This document shows, piece after piece, positions 8,217 to 15,964 of a stretch of 64,000 nt of DNA (positions within the stretch are counted from its first letter, which is position 1; each line of letters opens with the position of its first letter). The stretch is from assembly GCF_900105125.1 (NCBI RefSeq), contig NZ_LT629750.1:806001-870000 (forward strand). Reading direction: 5' to 3'. Made by a program: the position numbers and the translations under genes. Source of the stretch: Bradyrhizobium canariense. GTDB lineage: Bacteria; Pseudomonadota; Alphaproteobacteria; Rhizobiales; Xanthobacteraceae. Under the pieces are notes generated by a model, which did no database searches, had not been told where the DNA came from, and saw only the letters and a program-made list of their open reading frames with translations.

Positions 8217-9315
8217 GGCGCTTACGCCAGCGCAAACGGCCGTGCTGAGAGACTATCGGGCGCGGTGGGCTGGCATTCGGCGGTCGACCGTATCAGCGGA
8301 TCGCAGCGCGGCCGAAGAGGGCGCGCGGCTTGCCTACCACGCCGCCGGGCTCAAGCCTCCGGCCCGCTTTGTGTGGTGTGAAAGCCCGCTTGCGCTCTTT
8401 CAGCGCGCAGGCCGGGCTTCCCGCGACGATGGTCCGAACGTCAAATCTGCCATTATCCATCGGCCTCGCCGACAGGTTGCCGCATGGGTCGGAAGGCGTC
8501 TGCACAAGCGCGTGCGGGCGGAAGTGGAGCGCGCGGTGAATCCCGCCGATGCGTTGGTCGCATCCGTTGCCGACGCAGTCATGCTGCGCACGCCCGACGA
8601 AAACCTGTCCCTGCTGATGCGCATGCGCAGAGGCTATCCGTTGGCTTGGAGCTTGCCCGCGCTGCTCGGCCGGCAAGGTTTTCGCGACAGCGCTATTGGC
8701 CAGCATGAGCTGTCATGGCTCGCCGCCTACGATTACATCCGCGACGTGCTCGGTCTGCAAGCCGAGACCGCGCCTCTCATGGGTTTGTGGCAACTGGCGA
8801 CAAGCCTGGGCTGGCTGCAGCCGCATGAGCATACCTGCTGGCTCGCCGAGCGGCCCAATCTTTTGCGTGGCGATGCAGGCGATCGGCTGCACAGCGCGAG
8901 CGGGCCGGCGCTTCGATTCCCCGATGGCTGGTCGGTGTGGGCCTGGAAAGGCGTCGAGGTTCCCCGCTGGGTGATCGAGCAGCCGGAGCAGATCACGCTG
9001 GCCTCGATCGACGGGGAATCCAATGTTCAGGTTCGCTGCTGCATGATCGAGATCATGACGCCGCGGCGTTACGTGACGCTCGGCGGCGCGGTTCGCGTGG
9101 CCGAGGATGAAACGGGTGTCCTTTGGCGCAAGAGATGGCTGGCATCGGACGCCTGGGCTGCCGTCGAGGTGATCAACGCAACGCCCGAGCCTGACGGCAC
9201 GCACAAGCAGTTCTTTCTTCAGGTTCCCACCAACATGCGAACGGCCCGTGAGGCCGTCGCCTGGACCTATGGATTGAGGGCCGATGCATACGCCCGCCTT
9301 GTCGTCAGAACGTGA
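8194..9315 (+). CDS. DUF6745-like protein of unknown function
   Basis: The 373-residue protein starts MRVSLPTEALTPAQTAVL and continues RLAYHAAGLKPPARFVWCES, a pattern I associate with DUF6745. The middle has GDRLHSASGPALRFPDGWSV, resembling the repeat-like signature of that family. No catalytic motif or membrane segment is visible. The frame is open from ATG 8119, but the alignment-like region begins after ATG 8194, which I prefer; either start overlaps the upstream gene. The function is not known. Confidence 0.75.
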   Translation: MRVSLPTEALTPAQTAVLRDYRARWAGIRRSTVSADRSAAEEGARLAYHAAGLKPPARFVWCESPLALFQRAGRASRDDGPNVKSAIIHRPRRQVAAWVGRRLHKRVRAEVERAVNPADALVASVADAVMLRTPDENLSLLMRMRRGYPLAWSLPALLGRQGFRDSAIGQHELSWLAAYDYIRDVLGLQAETAPLMGLWQLATSLGWLQPHEHTCWLAERPNLLRGDAGDRLHSASGPALRFPDGWSVWAWKGVEVPRWVIEQPEQITLASIDGESNVQVRCCMIEIMTPRRYVTLGGAVRVAEDETGVLWRKRWLASDAWAAVEVINATPEPDGTHKQFFLQVPTNMRTAREAVAWTYGLRADAYARLVVRT

Positions 9316-9334
9316 GGCCGGCGCGTGATCCGGG

Positions 9335-9865
9335 CTAGCTCCGATAATAGCGCCACATCCGGAGGAATGTTCGATGGATTTCATCGGGCGGCCGGTCGAA
9401 CGGCTCTAGATTGACCCGCACGACGCCCTTGTGGTCCATGCGCCAGGGCAGGCGCATCGGCAGGCGATAGATCGGTTGCTTGCGCCAGTCGGCCACCAGC
9501 GCGCTGCCGAGAGGCGTGCTGAGCATGATCTGCAGCTCATGGACGGTCATTGCGCGCTCGGCGATTTCAGCGAGATCGATGCGTTCGATGGCGCGCCACC
9601 GGATCAGACCGAAGGCCTGGATGAAGATGCCGTATTGATTGGCGCCGATGGTAGGCCGTCCGGTGTCCAGCAAGGGAATGTTGTAGTAGGCGAAGCCGGC
9701 CGCCGCCGCGGCAAGCGCCAGCCAATAGATGGCGCCCGTGATCCACGCGGTCGTGAGAAATACCGCGGCCAGGGCGGCGGTAATGTAGACGGGAAAGTAG
9801 GTGTCATCGCGCCCGTAGGCAACGGAGTAGCCACCAACGTTTCCCTCGTCCAAGGTTGCGACCAT
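9335..9865 (-). CDS. Membrane protein with N-terminal TM hairpin, unknown function
   Basis: The 176-residue protein has two hydrophobic stretches at about 25-65, enough for a TM hairpin, then a soluble C-terminal domain with RPTIGANQYGIFIQAFGLIRW and STPLGSALVADWRKQPIYRL. This resembles bacterial PH-like (PH_3/YcxB-type) membrane-anchored domains, but I cannot assign a family. ATG 9865 is chosen because residues upstream are Arg-rich and non-homologous in feel. It is convergent with the DUF6745-like gene, whose stop lies 20 bp away. Confidence 0.75.
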   Translation of the reverse strand: MVATLDEGNVGGYSVAYGRDDTYFPVYITAALAAVFLTTAWITGAIYWLALAAAAAGFAYYNIPLLDTGRPTIGANQYGIFIQAFGLIRWRAIERIDLAEIAERAMTVHELQIMLSTPLGSALVADWRKQPIYRLPMRLPWRMDHKGVVRVNLEPFDRPPDEIHRTFLRMWRYYRS

Positions 9866-9952
9866 GTGAACCTTACGCCCAGGCCTGCCTAGTGTGGTTC
9901 TAACATTATCCGACGCACGAGAGCCGCGGGCCACGACATTTGGCCGCAAAAT

Positions 9953-9977
9953 GAAAACGGGGCCGCAAGGCCCCGTT
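9953..9977 (-). terminator. Rho-independent terminator of rpmG
   Basis: AACGGGGCC pairs with GGCCCCGTT across a GCAA loop. Read on the minus strand, the stem is followed by TTTTCATTTT. It lies 24 bases after the rpmG stop, in the right orientation. Confidence 0.85.
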
Positions 9978-10000
9978 GAAGTCAGCAGCGCTCCGCGATC

Positions 10001-10168
10001 TTACTTGATCTTGCCTTCGCGGAATTCGACATGCTTGCGCGCGACCGGGTCATACTTCTTCTTGACCAGCTTATCGGTCATGGTGCGCGAATTCTTCTTG
10101 GCGACGTAATAGAAGCCGGTATCCGCCGAGGAAACGAGCTTGACCTTGATGGTGACCGCTTTGGCCAT
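10001..10168 (-). CDS. rpmG: 50S ribosomal protein L33
   Basis: The 55-residue basic protein [20 protein letters not shown] is a full-length bacterial L33. It lacks the CxxC zinc pairs, so it is the zinc-independent form. It is part of the large ribosomal subunit near the tRNA exit site. The gene is monocistronic, with its own terminator at 9953-9977. Confidence 0.97.
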   Translation of the reverse strand: MAKAVTIKVKLVSSADTGFYYVAKKNSRTMTDKLVKKKYDPVARKHVEFREGKIK

Positions 10169-10292
10169 GTTCAGAACCTCTGATGTCTGGGGTATTCGGC
10201 TGCCGGCCAAACCGGCCCGCGTTTGCCGCGCAACCTAGCCTCGATCCGCCCAAAGTCAAGGTTTTGGAGCCAAAAACCCGCGCGATTCTCCC

Positions 10293-11621
10293 TCATAAGG
10301 CTTCAAAGAAGCGGTTTTTCGGCCTCGGCAGGCCCAGATTCTCCCGCAGCGTCTTGCCCTCATATTCCCTCCGGAAGATTTCGCGCTTCTGCAGTTCCGG
10401 CACCACCTTGTCGACGAAATCGTCGAGGCCGGCGGGCAGGAACGGGAACATGATGTTGAAGCCGTCACAGCCTTCCGTCGTCAGCCATTCCTCCATCTGA
10501 TCGGCGATCGTCGAGGGCGTGCCGACAAAGGAAAGCCCGCCATAACCGCCGACGCGCTGCGCCAATTGGCGGACGGTGAGCTTGTCGCGTGCGGCGAGAT
10601 CGACCAGGCGCTGCCGGCCGCTTTTGCTGGCATTGGTTTCGGGAATCGGCGGCAATTGCCCGTCGGGGTCGAAGCCCGACGCGTCGGTGCCGAGGATCAC
10701 CGACAGCGAGGCGATGGCGCTGTCGTAATGCACCTTGCTGTCGAGCAAGACGCGCTTTTCCTGGGCTTCCTCGACGCTGTCGCCGACCACGACGAAGGCG
10801 CCCGGCAGGATCTTCAGATGGTTGCGGTCGCGGCCTAGCTTGTCCATGCGGCCCTTGATGTCGGCATAAAGCCTTTGCCCATCGGCGAGGCTGCCGCCGC
10901 CGGTGAACACGGCTTCCGCCGTCTCCGCCGCCAGCTGCCTGCCATCATCGGACGCGCCGGCCTGGACGATCACGGGCCAGCCCTGCACCGGCCGGGCGAT
11001 GTTGAGCGGGCCGCGCACCGAGAGGTATTTGCCCTTGTGGTTGAGCACGTGCATCTTCGCCGGATCGAAATAAAGGCCGGATTCGACGTCGCGCACGAAG
11101 GCATCGTCGGCAAAGGAATCCCACAGCCCGGTGACCACGTCATAGAATTCGCGCGCCCGCTTGTAGCGCTCGGCGTGCTCCATGTGGTCATCGAGTCCGA
11201 AATTCAGCGCTGCGTCAGGATTGGAGGTCGTGACGATATTCCAGCCGGCTCGGCCGCCGCTGATATGGTCGAGCGAGGCGAAGCGCCGGGCGACATGATA
11301 GGGCTCGTCGAAGGTGGTAGACCCCGTCGCGATCAGCCCGATCCGCTCGGTGGCGCCGGCCAGCGCCGACAGCAGCGTGAACGGCTCGAACGAGGTGACG
11401 GTGTGGCTGCGCTTGAGCGCATTGATCGGCATGTTCAGCACGGCCAGATGATCGGCCATGAAGAAGGCGTCGAATTTTCCGGCTTCGAGTTTCTGGATCA
11501 GCCGCTTGATGTGCGGGAAGTTGAAATTGGCGTCCGGCCACGCGCCGGGATAGCGCCATGCGCCGGTGTGAATGCTGACTGGCCGCATGAAAGCGCCGAG
11601 CCTGAGTTGACGTTTCGCCAT
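10293..11621 (-). CDS. LLM-class FMN-dependent monooxygenase (NtaA/SnaA/DszA type)
   Basis: The 442-residue protein is a bacterial luciferase-like TIM barrel of the NtaA/SnaA/SoxA(DszA) subfamily. Typical signatures are KFDAFFMADHLAVLN, SGGRAGWNIVTTSNPDAALN, WPVIVQAGASDDGR and the C-terminal GCDGFNIMFPFLP. These two-component enzymes use FMNH2 supplied by a separate reductase to oxidise sulfonates, chelators or dibenzothiophene-like sulfur compounds. No reductase or ABC transporter is adjacent, so the substrate is open. ATG 11621 fits the family N-terminus. Confidence 0.9.
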   Translation of the reverse strand: MAKRQLRLGAFMRPVSIHTGAWRYPGAWPDANFNFPHIKRLIQKLEAGKFDAFFMADHLAVLNMPINALKRSHTVTSFEPFTLLSALAGATERIGLIATGSTTFDEPYHVARRFASLDHISGGRAGWNIVTTSNPDAALNFGLDDHMEHAERYKRAREFYDVVTGLWDSFADDAFVRDVESGLYFDPAKMHVLNHKGKYLSVRGPLNIARPVQGWPVIVQAGASDDGRQLAAETAEAVFTGGGSLADGQRLYADIKGRMDKLGRDRNHLKILPGAFVVVGDSVEEAQEKRVLLDSKVHYDSAIASLSVILGTDASGFDPDGQLPPIPETNASKSGRQRLVDLAARDKLTVRQLAQRVGGYGGLSFVGTPSTIADQMEEWLTTEGCDGFNIMFPFLPAGLDDFVDKVVPELQKREIFRREYEGKTLRENLGLPRPKNRFFEAL

Positions 11622-11869
11622 CGCCCCAATCCGTCTCAGTTGTGGTTCCCGGATAGATGGGGAGCCGGAGAGGCAACGCCATCCAGGCGGATGGGAAGAA
11701 TTTTGCAATTTGCACGTCGCCGGAAGAGGATAATTCCCGAGCGATCACCAATCCATTACCTGTCCGATATCCGGATAAATAATATCCAGTAGAGCCATAT
11801 TCCCTTTTTTTGGATGGATCACATTTTCCGGGACAGGCGGCGCCGCCGCTTCACATCAGGGAGAGTGTC

Positions 11870-12607
11870 ATGGCCAGGAAGCTCGAAGGAAAAGTCGCAG
11901 TAATCACCGGTGGCAGCGCGGGCATTGGTCTTGCGACCGCCAAGCGGTTCGCCGAGGAGGGGGCTTACGTGTTCATCACGGGCCGCCGCCAGGCAGAGCT
12001 GGACGCCGCGGTGAAAGAGATCGGCCCCAACGCCACGGCAGTGAGAGCGGACGCTTCAAGCACAGCCGACCTCGCCCGCCTGTTCGATACGGTCAAGGCC
12101 GCAAAGGGAAAAATAGACGTTCTGTTCGCCAATGCCGGGATCTACGAATTCACGCCATTTGGCGCGATCACCGAGGACGCCTACAACAAGATGTTCGATA
12201 TCAACGTCAAGGGTGTGCTGTTCACGGTGCAGCAGGCGGCGCCGCTGATGGCCGACGGTGGTTCGATTATTCTCACCGGGTCGGTGGCGGGCTCGAAGGG
12301 CTTCGAAGCCGACACGGTTTACGGCGCCACCAAAGCCGCGATCCGTTCGTTTGCGCGGACGTGGACCTCCGACCTCAAGGCCCGCAATATCCGCGTCAAT
12401 GTTCTGAGCCCCGGGCCGATCCAGACGCCGGGATTTGACGTGTTCGCCAACGACGACGTGAAGAATTACATGAAATCGACCGTACCGCTGGGTCGCATCG
12501 GCACATCGGATGAAATCGCCAAGGCCGCGCTATTTCTTGCCTCGGACGATTCGAGTTTCGTGGCCGGCATTGAATTGTTCGTCGACGGCGGAGCGACGGC
12601 GATCTGA
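11870..12607 (+). CDS. SDR-family oxidoreductase
   Basis: The 245-residue classical short-chain dehydrogenase has the NAD(P) motif TGGSAGIG (about 12-19), NAG at about 85, the catalytic Ser in ILTGSVAGS and YGATK (Tyr-x3-Lys). The C-terminus FVDGGATAI is typical. The Arg-rich segment GRRQ after beta-2 suggests NADPH preference. The start is ATG 11870 after CAGGGAGAG. It is divergent from the flavin monooxygenase, whose start lies 248 bp away. The substrate is unknown. It is 40-50% similar by eye to the second SDR at 22175. Confidence 0.92.
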   Translation: MARKLEGKVAVITGGSAGIGLATAKRFAEEGAYVFITGRRQAELDAAVKEIGPNATAVRADASSTADLARLFDTVKAAKGKIDVLFANAGIYEFTPFGAITEDAYNKMFDINVKGVLFTVQQAAPLMADGGSIILTGSVAGSKGFEADTVYGATKAAIRSFARTWTSDLKARNIRVNVLSPGPIQTPGFDVFANDDVKNYMKSTVPLGRIGTSDEIAKAALFLASDDSSFVAGIELFVDGGATAI

Positions 12608-12691
12608 ATCGAGTTACGCGTGAGCGGTTGGAGCCCGATCTCGACCCACATCGGTTCGGTATCGGCACGGGTCACGCGGCAATGGTTGACG

Positions 12692-12725
12692 CGATCAGCC
12701 GGCGCTGCGTGGCGCCGGCTGATCG
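12692..12725. terminator. Long hairpin between convergent genes (bidirectional terminator candidate)
   Basis: A perfect 14-bp stem (CGATCAGCCGGCGC with its complement) encloses a 6-base loop, between the SDR stop at 12607 and the convergent gene stop at 12750. No T-run follows on either strand, so it may act as a symmetrical weak terminator or as mRNA protection. Confidence 0.5.
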
Positions 12726-12749
12726 GTCGTTGCACCAGCCCGTTGATTG

Positions 12750-14519
12750 TTAGTCGGCGTCGGCGTGTCGCTCGTGATCGTGGTTGTTATCGTCGTCGTG
12801 ATCATGATCGTGATCGTGAGCATGATCATCGGCCAGCTGATCGCGATCGGTTCCCGGCGTAAACGAAACGCCGCGGAGGACTTCGCCGGAGCGGGCCGTT
12901 TGGATCGCCGTGAAGCTTTCGCCTGCGCGAAGGCTGGTTGCGGCCAGGTTGTCGGTGATCATGACCAGCTGGTTCGGATCAGCACCTTGGTCGCCATTTC
13001 CGCTAACGGTCGAGGTGATCGCCCAGATCGTCGCGGTGCCGTCGTGGTTGACGCGCCCCATGATGTTCCGAAGGCCATCGGCCGCGGGCGACCACGGCAA
13101 GCTGGTCTTGGGATTTTGGCCGGCGGGATAATTCTTCACGGTATAGGGCACGCCAAGGTTCAAGCCAGCCTGCAGCACATAGGCCAGCTTCCATGCACCG
13201 AGGCTGGAGTCGAACACCCACTTCTGCAATCCCGCCGTGGTCTGCGAAGCAGCGGCCGTGTACTTGCCCGACACCGGATCAAAAGTGGTGGTGCCGTTGC
13301 CTTCGTCGGAGACATAGAGCGTCTTGGCATCGGCGAACCAGACGCCGAATGGGAACGCCGTTGACGTCTTTGCCAGCGTCGTCGGAAAACCATTCAGGAC
13401 GCACATGTTGTAGGGGACGACGCCGTTCGTCTGCAACTGCGTGGCGTCGTAGAAAATCGGCGCGGAGGGCAGGGTGGCGGTTGCCGCCGGCACACCGACG
13501 CCGTTCGGGCAGGCCCGCGGCTTGCCGTTCGAATCGAACCCCGTCGTATCGATGAAATAGACGGTGTTGATGCCGTTGCTGCCGCTGCCCTTGGTTGTAT
13601 AGACAACGTTGTTGAAAGTCGTGAGACCCCGGAAGTTGGTGTCTTTGCCGACCTTGTCCGCCTTCAGTCCCAGTTGCGTGATGCTGAAGCTGCCGACCGG
13701 CGTCGGCAGGCCGGGATCCTGCGCGACGAGTGGCTTGTGTTCCGCGGTCAAGATCTGCGCTCCCGCGCCAATAATGATTCCGTTCGGCTGCGGATTTGCA
13801 CCGTTGCCGGCATTGCCGACGGTGTAGATGAGGTTCGCGCCGCCCTTGTCGTTCAGGATGGCGGCGCGTCCGTTGTTGCCGCTGTAGGCATTGGTTTTTG
13901 TGAATTGAAACCGTCCGTGCTCGTCGACCTCCGCGACCACGCGAGAAAAACTTCCGGGGACAGGATTGGTTGGATCGACCACCGCCGGTGTATTGGAATT
14001 CGAGACATCGATCACATCGACGGGCGCAAGGTATCCCATAAACGTTACGACCCGGCCATCGGTCGACAGATTGAGCGAGATCTCCGATTTGGACGAGAAG
14101 CTGGTGACCATCTGATCCTTGCTCGGCGGGGTACCGCGGTCCGAGCTGTTGGGCACTTCGAGCGAGTTCACCAGCTGGCCGGTCGGCTTGAGCTGATCCA
14201 GCACGATCTTCGCGGTGATGCCGAAACTGGCATCGGCGAGCACATTATTCCACACATTCGGATAGGAGCCGTCGTTGGTCGCGGCCACGCAATTGGGAGC
14301 GACGCAGTTCGGCGGTAACGGCGCCCCCACGACGACATTGGCGCGATTGTTGTCATACACGGAGCGGCTGACCAGCAAATTTCCCGGTCTAAAATTTACA
14401 TCGTCGTCGTCGGCAAAGGCACCCGTTGCGCCCACGACACCCGACAAAACAAGGGTGACCGCCAAACCTGATTGAAAAACTGGCAGCCCAGAAAAAAAGC
14501 GCTGTCTTAGAGCATTCAT
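12750..14519 (-). CDS. Secreted protein with His/Asp-rich C-terminal tail
   Basis: The 589-residue protein has an N-terminal signal peptide (about 1-38, hydrophobic SGLAVTLVLSGVVGATGAFA, cleaved before DDDD). The body is rich in Gly, Asn, Thr and beta-type motifs such as NFRGLTTFNNVVYTTKGSG and WFADAKTLYVSDEGNG, suggesting a beta-propeller. Two Cys pairs are present. The last ~26 residues are almost only His and Asp (DDHAHDHDHDHDDDNNHDHE), like a metal-binding tail. GGGGAG lies 7 bases before ATG 14519. The function is unknown; binding of divalent metal in the periplasm is inferred. Confidence 0.85.
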   Translation of the reverse strand: MNALRQRFFSGLPVFQSGLAVTLVLSGVVGATGAFADDDDVNFRPGNLLVSRSVYDNNRANVVVGAPLPPNCVAPNCVAATNDGSYPNVWNNVLADASFGITAKIVLDQLKPTGQLVNSLEVPNSSDRGTPPSKDQMVTSFSSKSEISLNLSTDGRVVTFMGYLAPVDVIDVSNSNTPAVVDPTNPVPGSFSRVVAEVDEHGRFQFTKTNAYSGNNGRAAILNDKGGANLIYTVGNAGNGANPQPNGIIIGAGAQILTAEHKPLVAQDPGLPTPVGSFSITQLGLKADKVGKDTNFRGLTTFNNVVYTTKGSGSNGINTVYFIDTTGFDSNGKPRACPNGVGVPAATATLPSAPIFYDATQLQTNGVVPYNMCVLNGFPTTLAKTSTAFPFGVWFADAKTLYVSDEGNGTTTFDPVSGKYTAAASQTTAGLQKWVFDSSLGAWKLAYVLQAGLNLGVPYTVKNYPAGQNPKTSLPWSPAADGLRNIMGRVNHDGTATIWAITSTVSGNGDQGADPNQLVMITDNLAATSLRAGESFTAIQTARSGEVLRGVSFTPGTDRDQLADDHAHDHDHDHDDDNNHDHERHADAD

Positions 14520-14731
14520 CGTAAAACTCCCCAATGCCTCGCCTGCGGCAACGTTCACTGTGCCGTGGCGGCAGCGGGGAAACTGCCCGTGCTCTATTAC
14601 AATCGTAAGAACGCGATACGAATGGATGTTGAAAGTTGAGCCGTATCCACACGTCTGATGCGGCTCACTGCCAAAACGTCGCCGCCATCGGTCGTAGGGG
14701 TCACACCAGCGGCGTTATCCTGGCATCCCGT

Positions 14732-15487
14732 TCAGGCGGCGCCCAAAACGTCCTTCTGCATCTTGCCGCCGTAGAAATGGAAAAACGGTACCGCCGCGTC
14801 GTGGTTCAATGGTCCGGTGGCAAGGCGCTTTTCGAGTTCGTTCAGGACATTCCTGGTCATGGGATGCAGGTCGGCGAGCGGTTGGGAGCCGATCTCGACC
14901 CACACCAGTTCGACCAGTTCAGCATCGGGGTGGATTACGCCTTCGACGCGGTGCGCGATGGCGGAGGCATCCGCGGTGAAAAATCTCGTATCGAAGCGCC
15001 GCACGCGGCCGGGAGGGGTGATCGCACGCGCAATCAGGAACAGTCCGGACGGATCGGGCAGGAGGCTTGCCTCGGCGAAAGGCTTCCAGGCGCCGTCGAG
15101 CTTTGGCGTCGCGCCTTCGCTCTTGCGGCCCAGACAAAGGCCGGTTTCCTCGCAGGCTTCGCGGATCGCAGCGATGGCGAGAGAGCGCGCGCGCGACGGC
15201 GTGATCTTCGGGCTTCCCTTCAGCAAATTGGCTTCAAGGGCTTTCGAGATTGGCGCGGCAACGGGGACACGGTTGTCGGATTTGTCGACCCGGCCGCCGG
15301 GGAATACGAACTTGCCGGGCATGAACACCACGTTGTCGTGGCGTTTGCCGACCAGGACTTTCGGGACGGCCGCGCTGCGATCGACCAGGATCAGCGTCGC
15401 GGCGTCCTTGGGACGAAAATAGGGATGGTGATCGGCTTCCTTTTCTTCCTTCTTTTCTTGTTTTGCGACCTGCGCAACTTCCGTCAT
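14732..15487 (-). CDS. Nudix hydrolase
   Basis: The 251-residue protein has a split Nudix box: GKFVFPGGRVDKSDNRVP, then a ~35-residue insertion, then AAIREACEETGL with the catalytic REACEETG helix. This insertion type occurs in larger Nudix hydrolases of proteobacteria (NUDT19-like). The N-terminus is charged and low in complexity (KQEKKEEKEADHH). It cleaves nucleoside-diphosphate-linked substrates, possibly CoA esters, but the substrate is not evident. Start ATG 15487 is preferred; GTG 15493 is an alternative. It lies 36 bp after DUF983 in a run with rnr and topA. Confidence 0.9.
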   Translation of the reverse strand: MTEVAQVAKQEKKEEKEADHHPYFRPKDAATLILVDRSAAVPKVLVGKRHDNVVFMPGKFVFPGGRVDKSDNRVPVAAPISKALEANLLKGSPKITPSRARSLAIAAIREACEETGLCLGRKSEGATPKLDGAWKPFAEASLLPDPSGLFLIARAITPPGRVRRFDTRFFTADASAIAHRVEGVIHPDAELVELVWVEIGSQPLADLHPMTRNVLNELEKRLATGPLNHDAAVPFFHFYGGKMQKDVLGAA

Positions 15488-15523
15488 CTCCACCCCATCG
15501 ATGTTGTTTTTGATTTGAGCGAA

Positions 15524-15964
15524 CTAAACGGGAGGCATGTCGTCAGGAGCATTCTCGTCGAATCCGTGCATGCGCAGCGCCCATTGCATCCCGACCACGG
15601 TGCCCTTCACCGGTTGCAGCAACAGCAATGAGGCGACGAACGTGAACGGCAGATAGATCGCAAGCTGCAACGCCACCGGCGGTGAATAGTTGGTTTCGAT
15701 GAACAATGCGGCAGGCACCACGATGTGTCCGACGATCACGATCACCAGATAGGCCGGGAGGTCGTCGGCGCGGTGCGGCGTGAAGTCGAGGCCGCACACC
15801 GAGCAATTGCCGTCGACTTTCAGGAAAGCGCGAAACAGCTTGCCCTCGCCGCAGCGTGGGCAGCGGCCGCGAAAGCCGCGCTTCATCGCGGTCCACACGT
15901 CGCGCTTTTCAGTCAGTCCGGCTTGTCTCGTCCAGACCTTGGGTGCCATGCTCACGGTGTCCAT
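15524..15964 (-). CDS. DUF983 membrane protein with zinc ribbon
   Basis: The 146-residue protein has CPRCGEGKLF and CSVCGLDF, two CxxC knuckles forming a zinc ribbon (about 34-60), followed by two hydrophobic helices (YLVIVIVGHIVVPAALFI and YLPFTFVASLLLLQPV). This is the usual DUF983 layout. The gene overlaps the 3' end of rnr by 13 bases, so translation is coupled. The first residues (MDTVSM) may be part of the overlap, with the real start possibly ATG 15949. The function is unknown. Confidence 0.9.
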   Translation of the reverse strand: MDTVSMAPKVWTRQAGLTEKRDVWTAMKRGFRGRCPRCGEGKLFRAFLKVDGNCSVCGLDFTPHRADDLPAYLVIVIVGHIVVPAALFIETNYSPPVALQLAIYLPFTFVASLLLLQPVKGTVVGMQWALRMHGFDENAPDDMPPV

